DNA of 13,745 bases from JAAUQA01 sp036351435 (GCA_036351435.1 JAZBPA010000213.1:1-13745); one strand, 5' to 3'. Shown: positions 1 through 7,262, counted from the first letter of the stretch. Notes: generated by a model not told the origin, from the letters alone. A program made the numbers and translations.

Positions 1-420
1 GCACTGGGTATGTTCCCGCAGACGCTGCTGTATCCCTTGCTGCCGCACGGTGTGGATTACGCGCCTTATACCTTTACTCATGTACTCACCCAGTTGCAGT
101 TGCTGCTGTTTGCCGGGTTGGCGTTCGTGACCTTGATGAAGACCGGTCTCTATCCTCCAGAAATCCCCAGCCTCAACGTCGATTTCGATTGGTTCTACCG
201 TCGGCTACTGCCGGGTGTTGCGACAAGGAGTTGGAACTTTGCGCTGCACGTTTGGGAGACGATCAACGCCGAAGTAGCGCGGCACGTAAGAACGTTGATC
301 GTGGCTTTGTTCCGCCACCATGGCCCACACGGTATGCTGGCCCGCACTTGGCCGACTGCCAGCATGGTGCTATGGGTTGCGGTGTTGCTGGCAAGTTGTT
401 TGATTTTTTATTATCTCTGA
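1..420 (+). CDS. C-terminal part of MrpD/MnhD-like monovalent cation/H+ antiporter subunit (5' truncated by window edge)
   Basis: The reading frame is open from base 1 (Ala-Leu-Gly before the first Met at 10), so this is the tail of a longer gene that begins outside the window. About 139 residues are visible. The pattern of a hydrophobic segment (about residues 20-45), then a charged loop with PPEIPSLNVDFDWFYRR, then a final hydrophobic helix (last ~20 residues, ending in LIFYYL) is what I know from the C-termini of subunit D proteins of Mrp/Mnh-type Na+(K+)/H+ antiporters, which are relatives of the proton-pumping NuoL/M/N subunits. The DFDWFYRR stretch is the best marker. The protein sits in the inner membrane. 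The conserved proton-channel helices lie upstream and are not visible, so a related NADH-quinone/plastoquinone-family subunit is not excluded. It converges on the minus-strand block that ends at 560. Confidence 0.75.
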   Translation, partial: ALGMFPQTLLYPLLPHGVDYAPYTFTHVLTQLQLLLFAGLAFVTLMKTGLYPPEIPSLNVDFDWFYRRLLPGVATRSWNFALHVWETINAEVARHVRTLIVALFRHHGPHGMLARTWPTASMVLWVAVLLASCLIFYYL

Positions 421-497
421 ACGAAAACTGCAATTCTTAACATTGATTTGTCGCAGCAACCTTTGGGGAATGCCACAGGGGGCTGGGAATTAGCTGG

Positions 498-529
498 TAG
501 AATGGGCAGCGCGTCAGCTGCCCATTCTA
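498..529. terminator. Perfect 13-bp hairpin between convergent genes (possible bidirectional terminator)
   Basis: Arms 498-510 (TAGAATGGGCAGC) and 517-529 (GCTGCCCATTCTA) are exact reverse complements around the 6-nt loop GCGTCA. It lies 77 bp after the antiporter stop and 30 bp from the stop of the converging 72-residue gene. No T-run follows on either strand, so it is not a textbook intrinsic terminator. It may act with Rho, as a 3'-end stabiliser, or simply separate the two transcripts. The rest of the gap 421-559 shows nothing else I can name. Confidence 0.55.
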
Positions 530-559
530 TATAGCCACATTACCAAATAGATTCAACCC

Positions 560-778
560 TTAATCACAAACCCAATGCAACTGCCCGTTATAATAAATCC
601 AATAACAATCAGGGTTCTTTTTTGTAGCCATTATTGAAATGGTTTTTATTTCCTTAATCGTGCCAAGCTCGCTGCCATCCATCGGCAAATTTCTTGATTG
701 CGCAGGCTTGCCTGTTTCATCGGTCACTAATGCGTCACCTGAAGCTATATCAATAGCGATTACAATTTTTTTTGACAT
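560..778 (-). CDS. 72-residue hypothetical protein, last gene of the FecR/CHASE2 block
   Basis: I do not recognise this protein. It starts at ATG (776-778 on the minus strand) behind a good AGGAG site about 6 nt upstream, only 21 bp after the stop of the large FecR-TPR-barrel gene, so co-transcription and real translation are likely. The sequence begins MSKKIVIAIDIASGDALVTD and ends in an aromatic stretch, CYWIYYNGQLHWVCD. It has two Cys (58 and 71). I see no signal peptide, membrane helix or lipobox, so it is probably cytoplasmic. The Lys-rich start followed by alternating hydrophobics suggests beta structure. Position as the distal gene of the block implies a role with the sensor genes, but no function can be assigned from sequence alone. 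Confidence 0.7.
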   Translation of the reverse strand: MSKKIVIAIDIASGDALVTDETGKPAQSRNLPMDGSELGTIKEIKTISIMATKKNPDCYWIYYNGQLHWVCD

Positions 779-799
779 TTAATGCTCCTGCCTGAATCT

Positions 800-3700
800 T
801 TAAAAAGACAAACTGAATTTACCCAAAACTAAACGTCCTGGGTAGAATAAAGGATTAGCGGGATCGCCTTCTTCGTAGTTGAACTTTTCGTCAAATAGAT
901 TTTTCACCTCCAGAGAAATGATGCCCCAACGTTGAGGCAAACGATAACTGAGGAATCCATCGATCAACCAAAAATCCTCCCTTAATTTAATCGTAGGTGG
1001 TAAATCGAAAGGACTGGTTGGGTTGTCTACAGTAACGCCGCTTTGCCTTATATAACTAGCACTCAGCCCACCACTGAATCCAGATCGCTTGAATACCCTG
1101 CCCGACAACTTCAATCGATGCGTCTTTAAATCAGTATATGCAAAGCGGCTTTGAAATAATGGGTCGTCATCGTTATCGAATCGCTCATAAAAATATTCAC
1201 CACTTAACGCTAGCCAAGGCTTGGGAGTCCAATATAAATAAGCACGTCCGATTTGTTCTTCATTATTTAATATAATAGTCTGTTGGGCTCCTCGCATCGC
1301 TGATGTGATCTGGATAGGTTGTTCTAATTGGCGCTGACTCCAAGAAATACCAACGTCTAAGGAAGGGATAATGCTTTGGTCGGCAGCAAAGCCGTAGGTC
1401 CATGAATCAGTTGCATCGTTCTCGTTAAAGAATTGAGCAAAGCCTGCAATTTGCGTCGGTTCCAAGGTTTGACTTGCCGCAGAAAAAATCTTTTTCAAAT
1501 TTCGAAATGCAGCGACCCTAAAGGTCGTTCTCTCGGTTAAGCTCCAGCTAAAGCCTAGTTTAGGATTGAATTGATCTTTGCTGCTAATGTTACCGTCAAA
1601 CCGATCACCACTTGCACCCAGAGTTAATGTGATGTCCGGGTTAGGCCGCAGGTAAGAATAGAGATAAAAATTGATATACTCGGCATCTCGCTCGGTAGAC
1701 TGAATGTTGGTGAAGCTTGGTCCAGTACTGGTTGTTACTTGAGTGCTGTCTCTATCCGTGTAACTCATCCCGCTGATAAGTTTTACCTGTTTCAAGTCAA
1801 ATAATTGTTGAAGATCCAATGTATAAATTTCTGATTCTGTATCAAACGCAATATTAGCAATTGGTAACGGTATTTCAGCGGCTGATTCTTGATCCGTATA
1901 GATCAGAGACCCTAACAGAGTTGCATTCTGCAACCAATCATGCCGCAATCCTATACGTGCGACCTTGGTTTTTTCACTGTTATCAAAATCCTCAAGTAAA
2001 TCATCAGGATCAAGTCGTTGATTGACTTCGCCTTGTTCCCGATCAATATAGCGATATTCGGCTTGTAAACTGGTTCCATATATTGGAGTAATTTGCACAA
2101 AGGCGTTATAAACGTCTATCTCCTGATCACTATTGTCATTAAAACCGTCAGTTTCATAATGGAATTGTCCCAAGCTGTAGGAAAACCGGTCTTTGAGACC
2201 CGAAATCACCAAGTCATTGCCCAAGGTGCCCCGATTACCGCCGACGCCATTGGCCTGCAAGGCCAAACCATCACTTACAAACAAGGTGTTATATTCATTC
2301 AAGCTAAGTGACGAGGGACCAGAACCGCTCAAAATACCTAGGTCGCTGACTGCTAATTGAGGCTGGATGGGAGTCAAGTTAAGCGGTTGTAATAGCTGTG
2401 CTTGCAGCAGTTCACTGGAACGCGCGAGCTCGTGTCGAGGCAGTGCAAGATAGGAATCCGCCAGCAGCCGATGACCGGAATAATCGCCTGGATCGGTATT
2501 GACCGATTTCCAACCTTCTCTAAGAGCTAGCTGCTCAAAACCCAGATCCTGGTAAATTCGTCCTTGAGTAGTGCTACGGCTAGCCTCATCCTGATCTAAA
2601 AGTTGCCGTGAGCGGTATACGGCCCGATTGTCGTTCAACTCAATGGACTTTTGAATATCTTGCAACGCCTCGACAGGACGATTCTGGGTCTGCTTAAGGA
2701 TTGCCTCATAAAACCACGGTGTTGGGTCGTTGGGATCTAACTCTTTGGCGAGTTGGTATTGGGTGGCCGCCGGATCGTCGCGTTTTTCTTCGTAATAGGC
2801 TTTACCCAAATAGCTGCGTAACAGCGATTGATTGGGGTCTAATCCCACCGCAATTTCAATCTGCCGGCGACCCTCAACCATTTCATCGCGGCGGATCAGC
2901 GCTAATCCCAATCCTAGGCGTGGCAGCGGTGCTGCGGGTTCCAACTGAATCGCCTCTTCGAACCGGGTACGCGCCTCTGCAATTTCGAGTCGAGTGAGAT
3001 AAGCAAACCCCAGAATCGTTTGCGTTTGGCCCAAGCGCGGATTCAATGCGACGGCTTGCTGTGCGGAGGCTAGAGCCGCGTGCAGATTTCCCTGCATCAG
3101 TTGCAGTTCCGCGAGCCGCGCCCAGGCTAAGGCATTGTCGGATTCCAGACGGGTCGCTTCGGCAGCGTTCTCCTGCGCCGCATCCAGCTCGAAAACGGCT
3201 TGCTTAGCGTAAGACAGAGCGATGCGGGGAGCGGCAGTCCGCGGAGCCTGTTCAACCGCTTGTTGCGCGAGTTTCAACCCTTGCTCACGGTCGTTCTGGG
3301 TAATGACTATAGTTGCCTGCAGCGCCAACGCCGCGCCATCAGTCTGATCCAGATTCAGTGCTTGATTGATTGCCGCACGCGCTTCCTCAACTCGCCCCAC
3401 CGACAGCAGCAAACTGGCGCGCACATTCCAATACCTCAGATCCCGCTGTTGCTGTGGCACTTCGTCCAGCAGAGCGAAGGCGGCGGGCAGATCGTTAGCC
3501 CAAAACCGTTCTTGGGCTTGCAAGACGGCGGGGTCACTATTCTGTAATTGACGGGCGGGATAGGCAATGATCGGCGGATAATACAATGCCCATTGTACGG
3601 CCTGTTGGGGATTGCTGATCAACAGTCGGCGCGGTGCTTGCCCGGCCTTGGCCAGCGCGGCTTCCCCGCTGCCCGCCATAAAACTACCAGCCGAATTACT

Positions 3701-4234
3701 AGCCTTTACCAAACCTTCGAAAACCAAAACCGACGTTTGGCCGGTTTCGACCCGCACCAGAAACTCCGTTCCTTCAATGGCAGCATTTGCGTAGGGGGTT
3801 TCTATGGTTAAATCTTGTGGGGTGCGGCTGAAGAAATAAATCGCACCCTTAAGCAACCTCAGCCAGAAGGATTGCTCGGCTGCGGTAACAGTGATGGTGA
3901 GAACGGTGTTTTCGTCGATAGATGCGGTGGTTTCGGCTGCCGGCGCCTGGACTGTGGCGCGACTACGCGGCCCGGTTCGCACGCTGTCGCCCGCACACAA
4001 CGCTTGCCCGGTCTGGTCGGCGGGTACGGCTTGCCAGTCCTCCTGGCCTGCGCGCTTGATCGCTACTTCCCCTTGCGCGGCAACCAATTGGGCTGCTGCC
4101 GTTGTGCAAGCTTGTTCTTCCGCCATCGATCGGTCGGCGCCGAGAAACCCCAAAGCGAACACCGACCAAACAAGCAAGACGAAATGGGACAGGTTGTTGC
4201 GTACTAATCGGTTGAAAATCTGGCCAATATCCAT
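800..4234 (-). CDS. FecR-domain / TPR / outer-membrane beta-barrel fusion protein (1144 aa)
   Basis: Domains in order: a signal peptide (residues 1-38, hydrophobic core about 18-32, plausible cleavage after SMA); a FecR-type domain (about 48-180) with the family-typical AAIEGTEFLV at 151-160; TPR-like helical repeats (about 230-600) with recurring A..AL.LDP/LNP units at about 32-34-residue spacing; and a long beta-rich region (about 640-1144) of alternating aromatic/polar strands. The end reads EVKNLFDEKF...PGRLVLGKFSLSF, which is the C-terminal signature of TonB-dependent receptors including the terminal Phe. No TonB box or plug domain is visible, so transport like that of a classical receptor is doubtful. 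FecR domains in known systems transmit periplasmic signals. A TPR-plus-barrel layout is also known in polysaccharide export proteins such as PgaA and BcsC. I infer an outer-membrane protein with a periplasmic sensory/scaffold arm. The start ATG has only a weak AAGAAA upstream, but it is required for the signal peptide. It lies 34 bp after the cyclase stop. The barrel-coding half is clearly more A+T-rich than the TPR half. Confidence 0.85.
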   Translation of the reverse strand: MDIGQIFNRLVRNNLSHFVLLVWSVFALGFLGADRSMAEEQACTTAAAQLVAAQGEVAIKRAGQEDWQAVPADQTGQALCAGDSVRTGPRSRATVQAPAAETTASIDENTVLTITVTAAEQSFWLRLLKGAIYFFSRTPQDLTIETPYANAAIEGTEFLVRVETGQTSVLVFEGLVKASNSAGSFMAGSGEAALAKAGQAPRRLLISNPQQAVQWALYYPPIIAYPARQLQNSDPAVLQAQERFWANDLPAAFALLDEVPQQQRDLRYWNVRASLLLSVGRVEEARAAINQALNLDQTDGAALALQATIVITQNDREQGLKLAQQAVEQAPRTAAPRIALSYAKQAVFELDAAQENAAEATRLESDNALAWARLAELQLMQGNLHAALASAQQAVALNPRLGQTQTILGFAYLTRLEIAEARTRFEEAIQLEPAAPLPRLGLGLALIRRDEMVEGRRQIEIAVGLDPNQSLLRSYLGKAYYEEKRDDPAATQYQLAKELDPNDPTPWFYEAILKQTQNRPVEALQDIQKSIELNDNRAVYRSRQLLDQDEASRSTTQGRIYQDLGFEQLALREGWKSVNTDPGDYSGHRLLADSYLALPRHELARSSELLQAQLLQPLNLTPIQPQLAVSDLGILSGSGPSSLSLNEYNTLFVSDGLALQANGVGGNRGTLGNDLVISGLKDRFSYSLGQFHYETDGFNDNSDQEIDVYNAFVQITPIYGTSLQAEYRYIDREQGEVNQRLDPDDLLEDFDNSEKTKVARIGLRHDWLQNATLLGSLIYTDQESAAEIPLPIANIAFDTESEIYTLDLQQLFDLKQVKLISGMSYTDRDSTQVTTSTGPSFTNIQSTERDAEYINFYLYSYLRPNPDITLTLGASGDRFDGNISSKDQFNPKLGFSWSLTERTTFRVAAFRNLKKIFSAASQTLEPTQIAGFAQFFNENDATDSWTYGFAADQSIIPSLDVGISWSQRQLEQPIQITSAMRGAQQTIILNNEEQIGRAYLYWTPKPWLALSGEYFYERFDNDDDPLFQSRFAYTDLKTHRLKLSGRVFKRSGFSGGLSASYIRQSGVTVDNPTSPFDLPPTIKLREDFWLIDGFLSYRLPQRWGIISLEVKNLFDEKFNYEEGDPANPLFYPGRLVLGKFSLSF

Positions 4235-4268
4235 TAGCTAATTTTATTTCTTGCAAAGTTAACGAAAA

Positions 4269-6467
4269 TTATTGTTTTTGTTTGACCTCCACAACCCCAT
4301 CCCAAGGCTCAGGTGGCGGGTCTGCCATATACGTTCGGCACAGGCGCTGATAATAATCCGAAGGGCCGTCCTGGTGGCGCGCTACTAGAGATGAGAAAAT
4401 TACCTGTGCTTTATCCCAGCACTGCTCGCGAAAGATTTTTAACCCATGGTCGAATTGAGTATACAAATCGTATTCATCTATCGCTACCTCATCGGTTCCT
4501 TTCTTGCCCTGCACTTCATACAAGCGCAACGCCTGGGTTTTCCCCACTAGACGGAATTGCCCCACTTCCCGGCTAATTAGCTCATCCAAGTCGCTCAGAA
4601 TTGGCTGAGACACTAACAACTGCACCCCGAGCTGTTTACCAAAATCCTGAATCCGGGTGGCGGTGCCGACAGGGTCGCCTACCGCACTGTATTGATAGCG
4701 GTTATGAGCGCCAATATTTCCTAACGTCATTGCACCATGATGGATGCCGATGCGGATTGGCAATTGCAGCGCGGGGAGCTTGTCTCTATTGAATTGACGG
4801 GTGGCGGCGAGAATTTCCAGGGCGGTTTCACAGGCTTGTCGGCGGTGCGCTACCTCGTTAGCGTTATCCCAAACCGCAATCATCGCGTCCCCGGCCATAT
4901 CAACGATTGAGCCGTTGTGGTGATTAACTGCGGCGATCAAAAGGCTGAGATAGGCATCCTTCAACGCTTTTAACTCATGCGGAGTTAACCGCTCCGCCAC
5001 TTTGGTGTAACCCGCGATGTCAGTGGCTAAGCAGATGCCGTCTATGTGGCGTTGGTATGCGCCGATTCGCGTTGGGTTGGCTATCGAGTGCTCGGCTATC
5101 TTGGAGGGCATGATTGCGTCTAGCACTTGACGCGTGTGTCGCCCGGTACGCCACAAGACTAATCCCAATGCGCAGGGCGCTTGAATAAGCAGGGGTACAA
5201 TCAGGGGCAGCCAGAGACCATTGCGGTCAAATAACCACCAAGCCAAACCTAGATAAGTCACTATTAACCCACTGGCCAGCCCGATGGCGAACGTTGGGGA
5301 ATGTTTGATAATCAGCAGGCCTAACAACATTCCCCAAACAATTACCGGCAGCGGGTACCAGGGTGGAGGAAGCGTCCAGACCCGTCGATTCTCCAGCAAA
5401 TTGGCAAATGCGGTAGCAGCAATTTCGACTCCGAACAATGCTGCATTGCCTTGGGAAAAAGCACTCTGGAAAGAATCGTCCTCCCGCGTTTCCAGGGTTG
5501 GATCAAGCAGACCTACAAAAACGGCTTTGCCGGTGACGTCGAGCGGTTCTCGCAAAGCCCTTTGATAGGAAACCGTCTTGATGCTGGTAGCGGGGCCATA
5601 AAAGTCGAGATATCGCCAGTTGCCGCCGCGATACATATCAACCAGGGCAGTGAGTATCGCTTGAGTACAGCTGACGTCGCCAGTTTGCCGTAACCTTTTT
5701 TCGAGCAAGGTTGGCGTTCGTTGTGAGTCTAACTGAAACTGAGCGCGTAGGGTTTTGCTCAATGCACTTAAGGGGTTGATCGGTCGCTCAGCAATACTCG
5801 GGTCGGCAACAGCGCGCAACACGGTGGCATCGCATCGCTGTAATGCATACTCTTGAAAAGCCAAGACCGGCAAAGTTGGCGTGCCATTAAGCTCCTCTTT
5901 AAACAGCCAAAAACTGTTCACGGTGGCTGGCGCTTTAGGTAGTGGAAATGGCGCCCAACCTGCTGCAGCCTGGGTCAATTCGGTAATCGGGACGCGTTGC
6001 TGCTCAGTAAACAGAATTAACGACGATTTATCCTCATTGACGATGCGGCGCTTATCCAGCCGTGAAAACAATACGACATTGCCGGCTCGAAGGAGGGACT
6101 GGGCAAACAAACGGTCATGCTTAGTATTGCGGGATTCTTCAAAATACATGTCGAAGATAATCACGCCTGCGCCCTGATCCGTTAGCTTATTTACGAGTTG
6201 GGCATGTTGGGAGCGAGGCCAAGGTTTGGGTACCTCGGGCAGACCGAGCTGTTCCGCAGAGCCCTGATCAATACCTATAATGACTACTTCATCGGGGGCA
6301 GGTCGAGGACCACGCAGTTTGAATAACCAGTCAAGATCGGTTTGTAGATCCAGAGGGAGGGCGCTCAACACGATATTCGCAAGAATGCCTAACAGGGCCG
6401 CAATCGCGCCTAACCATAACACCGGTTGCGCGGTATATTGATCCAGTCTATCGCCCAAAACGTTCAA
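4269..6467 (-). CDS. CHASE2-domain transmembrane class III nucleotide cyclase (732 aa)
   Basis: The layout is that of CHASE2 adenylate/guanylate cyclases. There is one N-terminal membrane helix (about 17-37), then a periplasmic CHASE2 sensor (about 45-365, with DEVVIIGID at 59-67 and WPRSQHAQL at 83-91). Three membrane helices follow (about 370-388, 393-411, 418-437), then a cytoplasmic class III cyclase domain (about 475-625) and a helical tail with the family's DGPS and PP..PWDGV motifs. Both metal-binding Asp are present (D483 in ATDIAGYT, D527 in AGDAMIAVW), as is the catalytic Arg (R605). The usual adenine-contact Lys is D523, the Thr/Asp partner is S594 and the transition-state Asn is G601, so activity or substrate is uncertain. 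The frame can only open at TTG 6467 (a stop lies 7 codons upstream). No clear ribosome site precedes it, and an ATG at 6489 is out of frame. It is divergent from a Crp-like gene and upstream of the FecR fusion. Confidence 0.9.
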   Translation of the reverse strand: MNVLGDRLDQYTAQPVLWLGAIAALLGILANIVLSALPLDLQTDLDWLFKLRGPRPAPDEVVIIGIDQGSAEQLGLPEVPKPWPRSQHAQLVNKLTDQGAGVIIFDMYFEESRNTKHDRLFAQSLLRAGNVVLFSRLDKRRIVNEDKSSLILFTEQQRVPITELTQAAAGWAPFPLPKAPATVNSFWLFKEELNGTPTLPVLAFQEYALQRCDATVLRAVADPSIAERPINPLSALSKTLRAQFQLDSQRTPTLLEKRLRQTGDVSCTQAILTALVDMYRGGNWRYLDFYGPATSIKTVSYQRALREPLDVTGKAVFVGLLDPTLETREDDSFQSAFSQGNAALFGVEIAATAFANLLENRRVWTLPPPWYPLPVIVWGMLLGLLIIKHSPTFAIGLASGLIVTYLGLAWWLFDRNGLWLPLIVPLLIQAPCALGLVLWRTGRHTRQVLDAIMPSKIAEHSIANPTRIGAYQRHIDGICLATDIAGYTKVAERLTPHELKALKDAYLSLLIAAVNHHNGSIVDMAGDAMIAVWDNANEVAHRRQACETALEILAATRQFNRDKLPALQLPIRIGIHHGAMTLGNIGAHNRYQYSAVGDPVGTATRIQDFGKQLGVQLLVSQPILSDLDELISREVGQFRLVGKTQALRLYEVQGKKGTDEVAIDEYDLYTQFDHGLKIFREQCWDKAQVIFSSLVARHQDGPSDYYQRLCRTYMADPPPEPWDGVVEVKQKQ

Positions 6468-6505
6468 GAGTGGTTTGAGAAGAAGTCATCTTAGTCAAGC
6501 AATTT

Positions 6506-6535
6506 TTGACAGTTCCTTGATATTCCCACGATAAT
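6506..6535 (+). promoter_or_regulatory. Sigma-70-type promoter candidate for the Crp-like regulator gene
   Basis: A perfect -35 TTGACA at 6506-6511 and a -10 GATAAT at 6530-6535 (5/6 to TATAAT) are separated by 18 bp. Transcription would begin near 6542, giving a leader of about 70 nt before the ATG at 6615. It overlaps a weaker opposing promoter candidate for the cyclase block. Confidence 0.6.
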
Positions 6536-6545
6536 GCAGGGACAA
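6517..6545 (-). promoter_or_regulatory. Weak opposing promoter candidate for the cyclase-FecR block
   Basis: Read on the minus strand, TTGTCC (6545-6540) and TATCAA (6522-6517) are 17 bp apart, each 4/6 to consensus. Transcription would start near 6510, about 43 nt before the TTG start at 6467. The match is modest, and a regulator-dependent promoter would be expected to look like this. The assignment is an inference. Confidence 0.3.
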
Positions 6546-6549
6546 CAAC

Positions 6550-6570
6550 GAAAACAGTCAGACCGTTTTC
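6550..6570. promoter_or_regulatory. 21-bp near-perfect palindrome, candidate operator in the divergent region
   Basis: The left arm GAAAACAGTC (6550-6559) and right arm GACCGTTTTC (6561-6570) pair at 9 of 10 positions around one central base; the single mismatch is A6556/C6564. The length and symmetry suit a dimeric helix-turn-helix protein. It sits just downstream of the predicted start of the Crp-like gene and about 50 bp upstream of the predicted start of the cyclase block, so one protein bound here could repress one side and assist the other. The half-site is not the TGTGA of E. coli CRP. Confidence 0.5.
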
Positions 6571-6614
6571 ATTTTCCGTTACCCGTTTCTTAACTAGCAA
6601 GCCTGCTTTAACTT

Positions 6615-7262
6615 ATGCCGTCATTTGCGACTGACCCGCTTATGCTGCCCTTGGAGCCTGCGGAAGTTCAGCTATTATGCAACTATGGGGTTGCTAAGCT
6701 CTTCCCAAAAGGCAGTATTTTGATCAATGAAGGCGATTGTAGTGACAACTTATACGTCATCCTTGATGGCCGGGTGCGAGTGTACGTCAGCGATGAGAAT
6801 GCCAAGGAAGTTACCCTATGTATCCAAAAGGTTGGCGAGTTCTTTGGCGAGATGGCTATTCTCGATGGACAGCCACGTTCCGCTTCGGTCATGACGCTGG
6901 AGCCCACACAACTTTGCGTCGTTTCCAACTCGGGCTTTAAACAGTGCCTCCAAGATCATCCTCAACTAACCAGTAAATTACTGGTATCCACTCTGTCCAG
7001 AGTTCGCGATCTGACTGAGAATGTCAAAAACTTGGCTTTGCTTGATGTTTACGGACGCGTTGCTGCTGTCTTGGATCGTTTAGCAGTTGAAATAGACGGC
7101 GAACGCATGGTCGAGCGACTGACGCATCAAAGCATTGCCAGCATGGTGGGTTCCTCGCGGGAGATGGTCAGCAGGATTATTCGCAGCCTGTTGGTTGGCG
7201 GCTATATCAAGAATAGAAAAGGTGCGTTCGTACTCAAAAGAAAACTGCCGAACAGCTGGTGA
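6615..7262 (+). CDS. Crp/Fnr-family cyclic-nucleotide-responsive transcription regulator
   Basis: The 215 residues comprise an N-terminal cyclic-nucleotide-binding beta-roll (about 15-115), a long dimerisation helix (about 118-150) and a C-terminal winged helix (about 150-210). The phosphate-binding cassette GEMAILDGQPRSASV (78-92) keeps the Glu and Arg-Ser of cAMP-binding members (E79, R88, S89). There are no Fnr-type N-terminal Cys for an iron-sulfur cluster. The recognition helix SSREMVSRIIRSL keeps the R-E-x3-R pattern (R181, E182, R186) used by E. coli CRP to read its DNA half-site. The ATG at 6615 has no strong ribosome site; ATG 6642 (residue 10) is an alternative that leaves the fold intact. 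It is divergent from a nucleotide cyclase gene, so it is the likely receiver of that enzyme's product and possibly controls the shared intergenic region. Classification is firm; ligand and targets are inference. Confidence 0.9.
   Translation: MPSFATDPLMLPLEPAEVQLLCNYGVAKLFPKGSILINEGDCSDNLYVILDGRVRVYVSDENAKEVTLCIQKVGEFFGEMAILDGQPRSASVMTLEPTQLCVVSNSGFKQCLQDHPQLTSKLLVSTLSRVRDLTENVKNLALLDVYGRVAAVLDRLAVEIDGERMVERLTHQSIASMVGSSREMVSRIIRSLLVGGYIKNRKGAFVLKRKLPNSW

Noticed and set aside
3815..4207. Open frame of 130 codons on the plus strand, and several others over 2700-4240
   Set aside because: They lie opposite the G+C-rich FecR/TPR coding sequence, show no recognisable domain and lack ribosome sites. 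They are antisense shadows.
800..4234. Annotation as a TonB-dependent siderophore receptor
   Set aside because: Only the C-terminal barrel motif fits; the plug and TonB box are absent and the first half is FecR plus TPR.
6468..6614. Classical CRP site (TGTGA-N6-TCACA) in the divergent region
   Set aside because: I looked on both strands and found no such pair; only the different 21-bp palindrome is present.
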